Below, piece by piece: positions 1-5,460 of a DNA stretch of 5,460 bases (the stretch's first letter is position 1; each line of letters starts with the position of its first letter). The position numbers were made by a program, and so were the translations under genes. Source of the stretch: Candidatus Omnitrophota bacterium (GTDB taxonomy: Bacteria > Omnitrophota > Gorgyraeia > Gygaellales > Profunditerraquicolaceae). The notes beneath the pieces were generated by a model, which saw only the letters and a list, made by a program, of their open reading frames with translations, was not told where the DNA came from and searched no databases. The DNA lies in the NCBI GenBank assembly GCA_030691865.1, contig JAUYDL010000033.1, forward strand, positions 1-5,460, given 5' to 3'.

Positions 1-1488
1 ACTAGGGGTAATAATATGGCGTAAAGCGTTAATATCTAAACCAAGGAAGTTTGTTTTGACATTATAAATACGGTAAAACTTAGTGCTCATATCCGCGCCG
101 CTGTAAAAGATTGTACGTATAATTCCGCTCTGGCCGTTTGCGCCTTGATCATAAAAAGTCTGCCGGCTGGCAACAAATGGCTTAAATTGAATAAAGGCAA
201 TCTTGGTCGGCAAAGAAAACGTATTTTTAGTATCAAGCCGGGTAACAGTGACATTATCTCTATCATAGACCGGTGACGATGAGCTTGAATCTATAACTTT
301 CTTTTTATTATAATTTCCTAACTGGCTTACATTTTCAAAATAAAATGGGCTTTCTCCTAATTGTAAACTTGGCAGATTATAGTTTATCTCCGGCTTCTTT
401 TCTATCTGGTTAAACCATTTATTAGTACGTATTTGCAAAAGCACATCCAGACTGGAATAATTAAAAGCGTGATGAAAAAGGGCATAGCTTAGCGGTTCAG
501 TATCCTTCTCATATTCGCGAAAGAAATAATCTTGTAGAAAACTACGAGTGGAAGGATAAGTTGTATCATCTTTTCTTCTTTGATCGGTAATCTTAAAAAA
601 CTCCGTAGTAACATTAGTGCGCTCATCAATATTCCATTTATGGCGCCAACGCATAAAATAACGATAGTAATCCGAGGTCGGCACCTGTTCAGGTTGATCA
701 GGAGGCGTTTCAAGCGTATAATAAAATTTAAACTCCCCCTTTCCCACCGCGGGAGTCTTATAGTTTAGGTTGAAACCTCCAGCCCATCCTAATTTATAAC
801 GGTAATCCAGAAGAGCCCTGCCATCCACATTGTCCGCAATATTATAACGCCAGGCACTCAATAGATACGGGCCCCAATCCTTACGCGAGCCCGGCTCAAC
901 CTGCACATGCATAATCGGTTCTTTCATCGAATAGTTGTACCGCGGAAGATAAAATAACGGAACAGCTCCAAGATAAAGTGTAGCTTGCCGGGCGAGCAAT
1001 TTATCCCCCGGGAACATATTTATCTTCTTGGAGGCAAAGCGATAATGCGGATGGTCTAAGTTGCAGGTAGTAAAATAGCCGTTTTTAGCCACAAATTCGC
1101 TATCGCTCACCTTTTCCACCTTTTTGGCTTTTCCAAAATAGGGGTTGGCGCGAAAATCAGCATTATAGATAATTCCGGTTTTATTCGCAAAATCATAAAT
1201 AATCTTTTCTCCGGTAACCACCCCTTTAGCGTCTTCGATTCTGGCATTACCTTCAGCCAGGCCCTCTTTTGTCTGCATATTAACCTTTAACCTGTTGCAA
1301 GTTAGCTTGGCGCCCTTATAAATAACTTCAATATTTCCGGTAGCCACGACCTCTTTGCTATCGGCAGAATACTCTACATTATCACCATTAATAATCATCG
1401 GTGACTCTTTAGCCGTCTGGGCAAAAACCAGGTTAACCCAGAAAACAAAACCCAGCATTATACTCAGTGTTACAGGTGCGGGGTTCAT
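1..1488 (-). CDS. lptD: LPS-assembly protein LptD (OstA/Imp), N-terminal 496 residues, cut by window start
   Basis: The minus frame stays open from ATG 1488 to base 1 (496 codons, no stop), so the 3' part is outside the window. LptD is the outer-membrane barrel that, with LptE, inserts lipopolysaccharide into the outer leaflet. Seen: a hydrophobic leader with likely cleavage after VFA (residues 21-23); a beta-rich LptA/OstA-like domain at about residues 30-125 (motifs IINGDNVEY, GNIEVIYKGAKLTCNRL, LAEGNARIEDAKGVVTGEKI); the LptD signature GYFTTC then PHYRF at 137-151; FPGDKLLARQATLYLGAVPLFYLPRY at about 159-186 (shown in parts in this family); then aromatic-rich alternating barrel strands ending with LRHIITPS (489-496), a conserved LptD segment. 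Only two cysteines are visible, C64 and C142; C142 matches the position of the TxC cysteine of E. coli LptD, C64 does not have an obvious counterpart. The start is fixed by an in-frame stop at 1504-1506 and a GGAAAGG ribosome site. The leader lacks the usual Lys/Arg before its hydrophobic core, which is odd. The start overlaps the kinase stop by ATGA. Family members are usually about 650-800 residues, so perhaps a quarter to a third is missing. Identification is firm. Confidence 0.93.
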   Translation of the reverse strand, partial: MNPAPVTLSIMLGFVFWVNLVFAQTAKESPMIINGDNVEYSADSKEVVATGNIEVIYKGAKLTCNRLKVNMQTKEGLAEGNARIEDAKGVVTGEKIIYDFANKTGIIYNADFRANPYFGKAKKVEKVSDSEFVAKNGYFTTCNLDHPHYRFASKKINMFPGDKLLARQATLYLGAVPLFYLPRYNYSMKEPIMHVQVEPGSRKDWGPYLLSAWRYNIADNVDGRALLDYRYKLGWAGGFNLNYKTPAVGKGEFKFYYTLETPPDQPEQVPTSDYYRYFMRWRHKWNIDERTNVTTEFFKITDQRRKDDTTYPSTRSFLQDYFFREYEKDTEPLSYALFHHAFNYSSLDVLLQIRTNKWFNQIEKKPEINYNLPSLQLGESPFYFENVSQLGNYNKKKVIDSSSSSPVYDRDNVTVTRLDTKNTFSLPTKIAFIQFKPFVASRQTFYDQGANGQSGIIRTIFYSGADMSTKFYRIYNVKTNFLGLDINALRHIITPS

Positions 1489-2411
1489 CTGCCTAACCTT
1501 TCCTTAACCAAATATCCTGCCCCGATAATTCCGGCATCAATTCCTAACTTAGCCTTAACCACCCTTACTCTTTTTGCCTGCACCAGCATTGCGCGCAGTA
1601 GAATTGTTCGCCTGATATTCTCAAACAACACTCCACCGGCGCAAGATACCCCTCCGCCAATTACAATCAGATCAAGATTAAGTAAATTTACAATCCCGCT
1701 TAAAGCCAAACCCAGCTTTTTACCCACCTGGCTCCAAAAATCTATTGCCTCAGGGTTATTCTGGCGGGCTAATGCACTTACTCTTTCTAAGGTAATCTTG
1801 GAACCAAATAATTTACGCGCATCTTTAATAATTTTATTATTACCAACATATGTCTCAAGGCACCCTCGAGCACCACAGCCACACCGAGGGCCTCTTTCGT
1901 TAAGAGGGAAGTGCCCGGCTTCGCCGGCGGCATTATCGGGACCCCGATAGAGTAAATCATTAATAATTAAACCTCCGCCCACTCCCGTGCCCAAGGTCAA
2001 ACATAGTACATTTTTATATTTTTTTGCCGCACCAGCCCCATGCTCTGCCAGGGTCATCAGTTTGGCATCATTATCAATAAAAACTGACAGCTTAGTTTTC
2101 TGTTCCAGAATTTTTTTAAGCCTTACTTCTTTCCATCCCGGAATATTCGGCAAAAAATGCACGATCCCCTTCAGGGTATCTACCGGCCCAGGCACACCTA
2201 TACCCACTCCCAGAATAGCAGAACGCTTTAACCTTTGGTTTAAGATAAAACTGTCTACCGAATCGGTAATCCCCTGAATAAGCTTATACTTATTATCAAA
2301 ACTCTTTGTGCTAAAAGAGCTTTTGGCTTTAATCTTTAAACTACTGTCAAGTAAAGCGCATTTTAAATTAGTGCCGCCTAAATCTATTGCAATAATAAAT
2401 TTTTTAACCAT
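1485..2411 (-). CDS. ROK-family sugar kinase, probable glucokinase
   Basis: A complete 308-residue protein, the usual length for a ROK kinase; it should be cytoplasmic and transfer phosphate from ATP to a hexose, most likely glucose at O6. Seen: phosphate-binding motif DLGGTN (10-15); GVGIGVPGP (68-76); catalytic aspartate D115 in FIDNDAK; second nucleotide motif LGTGVGGG (140-147); sugar-binding AGEAGH (E164, H167); zinc-type motif CGCGARGC (C177, C179, C184) followed by E186; IGGGV (251-255); and a typical C-terminal DAGIIGAGYL. No DNA-binding helix-turn-helix precedes the kinase domain, so this is an enzyme rather than a NagC/XylR-type repressor. Oddities: the usual NDAN has become NDAK (K117), and the serine commonly following the zinc motif is glycine (G190). 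Substrate cannot be fixed from sequence; mannose, fructose, N-acetylglucosamine or N-acetylmannosamine are alternatives, though the presence of E-x-G-H and the full zinc motif suits glucokinase. A promoter lies just upstream with almost no leader, and the stop overlaps the lptD start, so the two form an operon. Confidence 0.93.
   Translation of the reverse strand: MVKKFIIAIDLGGTNLKCALLDSSLKIKAKSSFSTKSFDNKYKLIQGITDSVDSFILNQRLKRSAILGVGIGVPGPVDTLKGIVHFLPNIPGWKEVRLKKILEQKTKLSVFIDNDAKLMTLAEHGAGAAKKYKNVLCLTLGTGVGGGLIINDLLYRGPDNAAGEAGHFPLNERGPRCGCGARGCLETYVGNNKIIKDARKLFGSKITLERVSALARQNNPEAIDFWSQVGKKLGLALSGIVNLLNLDLIVIGGGVSCAGGVLFENIRRTILLRAMLVQAKRVRVVKAKLGIDAGIIGAGYLVKERLGR
1497..1503 (-). promoter_or_regulatory. 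Ribosome binding site of lptD
   Basis: The minus strand reads GGAAAGG here, ending 8 nt before the ATG at 1488. It lies inside the last codons of the sugar kinase gene. It supports ATG 1488 as the lptD start and, with the ATGA overlap, suggests translation of lptD is coupled to the kinase. Confidence 0.6.
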
Positions 2412-2417
2412 TGTGGT

Positions 2418-2446
2418 ATTCTATATTAAAACACTTCGGTTTTCAA
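2418..2446 (-). promoter_or_regulatory. Sigma-70-like promoter of the ROK kinase-lptD operon
   Basis: On the minus strand a -35 element TTGAAA (2441-2446) and a -10 element TAGAAT (2418-2423) are separated by exactly 17 bases, each one mismatch from consensus. Only six bases (ACCACA) separate the -10 element from the ATG at 2411, so transcription would be expected to start at or next to the start codon. No Shine-Dalgarno sequence is present before this ATG, which agrees with a leaderless message. A shifted -10 (TATAGA, 15-base spacer) is the alternative. This is a prediction from pattern only. Confidence 0.55.
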
Positions 2447-2463
2447 GGAATAAATAATATTCT

Positions 2464-2527
2464 AAAATAAAGGGGACGGTTCTATTTTTACTAATTTTAT
2501 TAAGACGAAAAAATAGAACCGTCCCCT
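2464..2527 (-). terminator. Possible intrinsic terminator of the diguanylate cyclase transcript
   Basis: Read on the minus strand, the 19-bp inverted repeat forms a long hairpin with a GC-rich base (AGGGGACGG paired with CCGTCCCCT) directly followed by TTATTTT. It begins about 35 bases after the stop of the smaller cyclase and ends before the kinase promoter, a sensible place for a terminator. The 19-base loop is larger than in typical terminators and the T tract is interrupted, so the repeat may serve this role only incidentally. Confidence 0.4.
2471..2527. repeat. Perfect 19-bp inverted repeat of GGGGACGGTTCT type
   Basis: The plus strand has AGGGGACGGTTCTATTTTT at 2471-2489 and its exact reverse complement at 2509-2527, around a 19-base AT-rich loop. 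A third copy of the right arm follows at 2539-2556. Such perfect, intergenic, GC-ended palindromes resemble REP-like or miniature elements mobilised by IS200-like (RAYT/Y1 HUH) transposases; that link is inference, and no transposase gene is in the window. The element sits between a gene end and a promoter and interrupts no gene. Confidence 0.85.
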
Positions 2528-2538
2528 AGTTTTTCGGA

Positions 2539-2556
2539 AAAAATAGAACCGTCCCC
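2539..2556. repeat. Third copy of the repeat arm, direct repeat of 2509-2526
   Basis: AAAAATAGAACCGTCCCC is repeated identically at 2509-2526 and 2539-2556; counting the flanking GA the match is 20 bases, at 2507-2526 and 2537-2556, exactly 30 bases apart. It lies six bases from the stop codon of the smaller diguanylate cyclase. It can pair with the left arm at 2472-2489 as an alternative hairpin partner. Confidence 0.85.
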
Positions 2557-2562
2557 ATGATT

Positions 2563-3555
2563 TTAAGGAGAAAAACAAACCTTATTCTTTCCGGTTTCCT
2601 TGGCTAAATATAATGCCTGATCTGCCATTTCAATTAAGTTTTGCATATTCAGGGCATTATCTGGAAAGGTAGAAACACCTATGCTTACCGTAACCTTCAA
2701 TTCTTCATCATAAACCTTGATTACCTCGAGCGCAATTGCCTGACGAATACGTTCCGCAGCAAAATTAGCCTGTTGGTTGCTTGTTTCTGCCAAAACAACA
2801 GAAATTTCCTCTCCCCCATAGCGGCCGATAAAATCGATTTGCCGCACCGCAAGCGAAATAGTTTTAGAGACCTGACGCAATATGGCATCTCCGACTAGAT
2901 GTCCATAACGGTCATTGAACTGTTTAAAATTATCTATATCAATCATCAAAAAGGTTAAGCATAATTTATTTTTCTTAGAACGTTTAAGCTCTTCGCTAAA
3001 ACGCTCTAAGAAATACCTTCGGCAATAAACGCTGGTCAGCACATCGGTAATCGTTAAACTCTGAACCTTCCGATAAAGCAGCGCTCTTCTTAACCCAATT
3101 AAGAATTGTTGAGCAAGAATCCCGAACTTCTCCTTATCTGTTTCTAAAATCCTGTCTACCGCCAGGTAGCCGGCGATTTGATTTGGCTCCAGATTCAAAG
3201 GCAGGATCGTATAATTTTTATATTTAATTAAATCCGCGCTATCCTTGATGTACCGACAATCACCTATGCCAATGTGTTTCTTTAAATTCTTATTAAAAAT
3301 TGTAAATACCTTCTCCTCATCCAGGCTCTTACAGATATCTTTAGTCAACTCATAAAGCGCCACAGTATCATCAAATCTTTTATTCAGTAGATTATTTTCT
3401 AAATTTAAACTTTTCTTAAAATCAATCAGGCGATTAAGCTCATTTAGCAAACAGGCATAATCCGTTTTTTGACGCTTCAGGCGGACAGAAAAAATCTCTC
3501 TGCAGGACAAACTGAGAGCGATAGTAATAATTAAAAATAATATTATATTGAGCAT
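2563..3555 (-). CDS. Membrane-anchored diguanylate cyclase (GGDEF domain, GGEEI active site, intact I-site)
   Basis: A complete 330-residue protein expected to make cyclic di-GMP from two GTP at the inner membrane. Seen: one N-terminal membrane segment (about residues 2-17); a charged, probably helical/coiled stretch (about 25-65); a poorly conserved region at about 66-160 that looks like a compact GAF-type sensor (YTILPLNL, IAGYLAVD); and a GGDEF domain from about 166 to the end. Within it: DVLTSVYCRR (171-180), metal-binding D206 in IDIDNF, substrate-binding N214 in FKQFND, YGHLVGD (217-223), and active site GGEEI (247-251), where the usual last F is I. The RxxD product-inhibition site is present as RQID (238-241), five residues before GGEE. 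SIGVSTFP and MADQALYLAKETGKNKV complete the domain. The Asn of the usual DxLTxLxNRR motif is Cys (C178). All metal and nucleotide residues remain, so activity is likely though the F-to-I change leaves doubt. The ATG at 3555 overlaps the upstream cyclase by 13 bases; a good Shine-Dalgarno is not adjacent, so coupled translation is likely. Confidence 0.9.
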   Translation of the reverse strand: MLNIILFLIITIALSLSCREIFSVRLKRQKTDYACLLNELNRLIDFKKSLNLENNLLNKRFDDTVALYELTKDICKSLDEEKVFTIFNKNLKKHIGIGDCRYIKDSADLIKYKNYTILPLNLEPNQIAGYLAVDRILETDKEKFGILAQQFLIGLRRALLYRKVQSLTITDVLTSVYCRRYFLERFSEELKRSKKNKLCLTFLMIDIDNFKQFNDRYGHLVGDAILRQVSKTISLAVRQIDFIGRYGGEEISVVLAETSNQQANFAAERIRQAIALEVIKVYDEELKVTVSIGVSTFPDNALNMQNLIEMADQALYLAKETGKNKVCFSP

Positions 3556-4826
3556 ACCTGGTTTCTGCCTTTTCCCTTAGCCGTATACATCGCCTTATCC
3601 GCCTTCTGCACCAACTCATCTTCATCTTTTGTATCCAGAGGTAAACTGGCTACCCCGATAGAAACAGTGATATGCGTGTCCTGGCGACGCAACATTATCT
3701 TTTCGTTTTGAATCCTTTGGCGAAGTTCTTCGGCGATAATTAATGACTTCTTCTTATCTATCCCTGAGAGCATAACTAAAAATTCTTCTCCGCCAAAACG
3801 GCATAATAAGGGGTTAAATTCGCTTAGCGCATCTTTTAATAATATTCCCACCTTCTTTAAAACCAGATCCCCCATTATATGGCCAAATTTATCATTATAT
3901 TGCTTAAAAAAATCAATATCGATCATCATTAACGATAAATGCTGATCCAGGCGATGAGCGCGCCTAGCCTCAGCCCTTAACCTGTCGATAAAATAGCCGC
4001 GGGTATACAAAGCAGTCAGATCATCATGAATAGCTAAATCCTGCGTCTTCTGGAAGAGCAAACTATTTTCCAAAGCTACCGCCCCCAGATCAGTAACCAG
4101 AGAAAGAAATCGTAAATCATCCTGATTAAAGAAACCACCCTTTTTACTTTCAAGGCGCAAAAGCCCTAACAAAGAATAATTGCTAATCAAGGGCGAACTA
4201 ATCAAAGATGAAACCGAACGCATATTTTGCATGTTAATACTGTCAGAATCAAAACGAAAGTCATTTTTCAGATTTTCAATAATCAGCTGGCTGGAATGCC
4301 TTAAGACCCATTGATCAAAAATATCCCCTTCTTTAGAGAGAACAACTAGGTCACTATCGTCTTTTATGGAATAGACCAGATTGAGTTTTTGATACTGATT
4401 ATCCACCAGATAAAAAAGAGCCACCCCGGTGCTATTTGAGATTAGCGTATAAACATTGGAACTTAATACGCGAATCACGATATCCAATTTCAAGCTATGA
4501 TTAAGATCTTCAATTAGTTTTTTTAAATTATCGTAACGGGTAATTTTTAATTTAAGCGCCAAGTTATACTCTTGATTCCTTTTGTTCTCTACATCAATAA
4601 TATTTATCTCTTCCTGATGATGTTCCCCGGCAGATTGGGTAAGCAGGATTTTATTGGAGTAAAACTTTAAAAGGAAGGCAAAAATAATAATATTACTTAA
4701 GATAAAGGCGAGAAAAACAATTAAATCAATTTTTTGGTGAAAAAAAACGAAATTTATTATTAGCAGGATAACCGCGAAGGATAATAGGCACAACCAGATC
4801 TTTTTGGAGGAGGTATTTTGTTGCAT
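3543..4826 (-). CDS. Membrane-anchored GAF-GGDEF diguanylate cyclase (I-site lost)
   Basis: A complete 427-residue protein predicted to sense a signal and make cyclic di-GMP. Seen: two N-terminal membrane segments (about residues 11-29 and 33-53) with a very short loop, so almost nothing lies in the periplasm; a linker with probable coiled coil (about 68-110); a GAF domain (about 110-257: SNSTGVALFYLVD, LISSPLISNYSLLGLLRLES, GFFNQDDLRFLSLVTDLGAVALENSLLF in outline); and a GGDEF domain (about 263-427). Catalytic features: DDLTALYTRGYF (268-279), D303 in IDIDFF, N311 in FKQYND, FGHIMGD (314-320), active site GGEEF (345-349), TVSIGVASLP (387-396), KADKAMYTAKGKGRNQV. The four residues at the RxxD inhibitory position are EFNP (336-339), so product feedback through that site should be absent. 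The Asn of the usual DxLTxLxNRR motif is Thr (T275). The gene follows the ABC ATPase by 46 bases and overlaps the next cyclase by 13 bases. No clear ribosome site precedes the ATG at 4826; instead an ACCTCC sequence lies on each side of it. The GAF ligand cannot be told. Confidence 0.93.
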   Translation of the reverse strand: MQQNTSSKKIWLCLLSFAVILLIINFVFFHQKIDLIVFLAFILSNIIIFAFLLKFYSNKILLTQSAGEHHQEEINIIDVENKRNQEYNLALKLKITRYDNLKKLIEDLNHSLKLDIVIRVLSSNVYTLISNSTGVALFYLVDNQYQKLNLVYSIKDDSDLVVLSKEGDIFDQWVLRHSSQLIIENLKNDFRFDSDSINMQNMRSVSSLISSPLISNYSLLGLLRLESKKGGFFNQDDLRFLSLVTDLGAVALENSLLFQKTQDLAIHDDLTALYTRGYFIDRLRAEARRAHRLDQHLSLMMIDIDFFKQYNDKFGHIMGDLVLKKVGILLKDALSEFNPLLCRFGGEEFLVMLSGIDKKKSLIIAEELRQRIQNEKIMLRRQDTHITVSIGVASLPLDTKDEDELVQKADKAMYTAKGKGRNQVCSI

Positions 4827-4852
4827 AGAACTTTTTAGTTAAGGAGGTATTT
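4808..4852. repeat. 11-bp direct repeat flanking the start codon of the GAF-GGDEF gene
   Basis: AGGAGGTATTT occurs at 4808-4818 and 4842-4852 on the plus strand, 34 bases apart, so the cyclase mRNA carries AAATACCTCCT about 15 bases before its AUG and again in codons 3-6. A further CCTCC lies at 4856-4860. The mRNA-sense motif resembles the anti-Shine-Dalgarno tail of 16S rRNA, not a ribosome binding site. It may be chance, a pair of operator half-sites, or an RNA-pairing element. Confidence 0.45.
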
Positions 4853-4872
4853 ACCGGAGGCTTGAGTAGAGC

Positions 4873-5460
4873 TTAACAAATAGTTTCTTCGGTATTTTTA
4901 TCAAAGAAATGCACCTTGCTCATATCAAAAACTACATCCATCTCCTGATTGACCTTAGGACGGTCATGCGCGCTAACCCGGGCAATAAAGGTATGCTTGC
5001 CCGTGTTCAGGTAAAGGTAGACCTCTGAACCCATAGGTTCAAATACCTCACAGTTTACCCGAACTATATTTTCCGGTGGGGCTTGCGAAACAAACAATTT
5101 ATCATAAATATCTTCAGAACGGATACCAAAAAATACTTCATGGTCAACATAATTAACCATCTTCTTATGCATATCTTCAACCAGCTTTACTTGAATCTTA
5201 ACTTCATCAAAATAGAGCTTGCCTTCTTTTTTGATAATCTTGCCCTGCATAAAATTCATCGGCGGCGAACCGATGAAGCCGGCGACAAACTTATTTTTCG
5301 GATGATCATAAACATCAATCGGATCACCTAGCTGGGCAATCAGGCCATCTTTCATCACTGCGATGCGATCCCCCATGGTCATCGCTTCCACCTGATCATG
5401 AGTCACATAAATGATGGTGGTCTGTAGCCGGATATGCAGTTTATGAATCTCCGTGCGCAT
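4873..5460 (-). CDS. Sugar ABC transporter ATP-binding protein (MalK/UgpC/MsmK type), C-terminal 195 or so residues, cut by window end
   Basis: Only the C-terminal part is in the window; the methionine at the edge (bases 5458-5460) is internal to the family alignment, since Walker A, signature and Walker B motifs are all missing and must lie beyond base 5460. Residue numbers below count from that edge. Seen: the end of the nucleotide-binding domain with the switch histidine H21 in YVTHDQVEAMTMGDRIAVM; QLGDPIDVYDHPKNKFVAGFIGSPPMNF (43-70, in outline), typical of this subfamily; then a regulatory OB/TOBE domain with FGIRSEDIYD (111-120), EPMGSEVYLY (141-150) and HFFDKNTEETI near the C terminus. 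The family energises uptake of oligosaccharides, monosaccharides or glycerol-3-phosphate at the cytoplasmic face and one such ATPase may serve several permeases. The substrate cannot be set from this half; no permease or binding protein is visible. The full protein is normally about 360-370 residues. It ends 46 bases before the GAF-GGDEF gene with no strong terminator in between, so cotranscription is plausible. Confidence 0.93.
   Translation of the reverse strand: MRTEIHKLHIRLQTTIIYVTHDQVEAMTMGDRIAVMKDGLIAQLGDPIDVYDHPKNKFVAGFIGSPPMNFMQGKIIKKEGKLYFDEVKIQVKLVEDMHKKMVNYVDHEVFFGIRSEDIYDKLFVSQAPPENIVRVNCEVFEPMGSEVYLYLNTGKHTFIARVSAHDRPKVNQEMDVVFDMSKVHFFDKNTEETIC

Noticed and set aside
489..768. 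Open frames on both strands, 74 and 62 codons (489-713 minus, 580-768 plus)
   Set aside because: Both lie inside the lptD frame, whose translation gives clear family motifs throughout; neither has a ribosome site or recognisable product.
1987..2277. 96-codon plus-strand frame
   Set aside because: It is antisense to the ROK kinase across its conserved motifs and its translation has no recognisable features.
2471..2556. Possible short CRISPR array (three near-identical repeats)
   Set aside because: One of the three copies is inverted, the spacing between the two direct copies is only about 10 bases of unique sequence, and there are no cas genes.
2641..2898. 85-codon plus-strand frame
   Set aside because: It is antisense to the GGDEF active-site region; a shadow of a conserved coding sequence.
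3440..3625. 61-codon minus-strand frame spanning the junction of the two cyclases
   Set aside because: It is an alternative frame fully covered by the two cyclase genes, rich in Arg and Cys, with no support as a gene.
4827..4872. Plus-strand AGGAGG sequences as ribosome sites of a small gene reading rightward
   Set aside because: No plus-strand start codon at suitable spacing opens a frame longer than a few codons; the only candidate, a TTG, meets a stop after three further codons.
5083..5331. 82-codon plus-strand frame
   Set aside because: It is antisense to the ABC ATPase, which has clear family motifs there.
5458..5460. ATG at the right edge as the true start of the ABC ATPase
   Set aside because: A real start here would leave a protein without Walker A, signature and Walker B motifs; the sequence aligns with the region just after Walker B in MalK/UgpC proteins, so the gene continues beyond the window.

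Overview
The window holds five protein-coding genes, all read from the minus strand, and two of them are cut by the window edges. In transcription order (right to left) they are: the C-terminal half of a sugar-type ABC transporter ATPase (4873-5460); a membrane-anchored GAF-GGDEF diguanylate cyclase (3543-4826); a second, smaller membrane-anchored GGDEF protein whose start overlaps the first (2563-3555); a 151-bp intergenic stretch with three copies of a GGGGACGGTTCT-type repeat and a strong sigma-70-like promoter; a ROK-family sugar kinase, probably a glucokinase (1485-2411); and the first 496 codons of an LptD/OstA outer-membrane LPS-assembly protein (1-1488). No rRNA, tRNA, CRISPR array or transposase gene was seen. 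The plus strand carries only shadow frames.

Organism: LptD with a signal peptide means a diderm (Gram-negative type) bacterium. The DNA is moderately AT-rich, intergenic gaps are very short and genes overlap. The GGGGACGGTTCTATTTTT repeat recalls intergenic palindromes I associate with uncultured lineages such as Omnitrophota (Omnitrophica) and with some deltaproteobacterial and planctomycete genomes. The taxon is an inference from general impression, not proven by the window.

Layout and logic: there appear to be two transcription units. The upstream one runs from the ABC ATPase into the two diguanylate cyclases (46-nt gap, then a 13-nt overlap) and plausibly ends at the repeat hairpin. The downstream one starts at the promoter at 2418-2446 and contains the sugar kinase and lptD, joined by an ATGA stop/start overlap. 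In outline the region links sugar import, c-di-GMP synthesis, sugar phosphorylation and outer-membrane assembly. These are individually familiar families, and nothing here demonstrates a new system. The points most worth a second look are the repeat cluster, the predicted leaderless promoter of the kinase, the kinase-lptD coupling, and the asymmetric pair of cyclases (one with and one without the RxxD inhibitory site).
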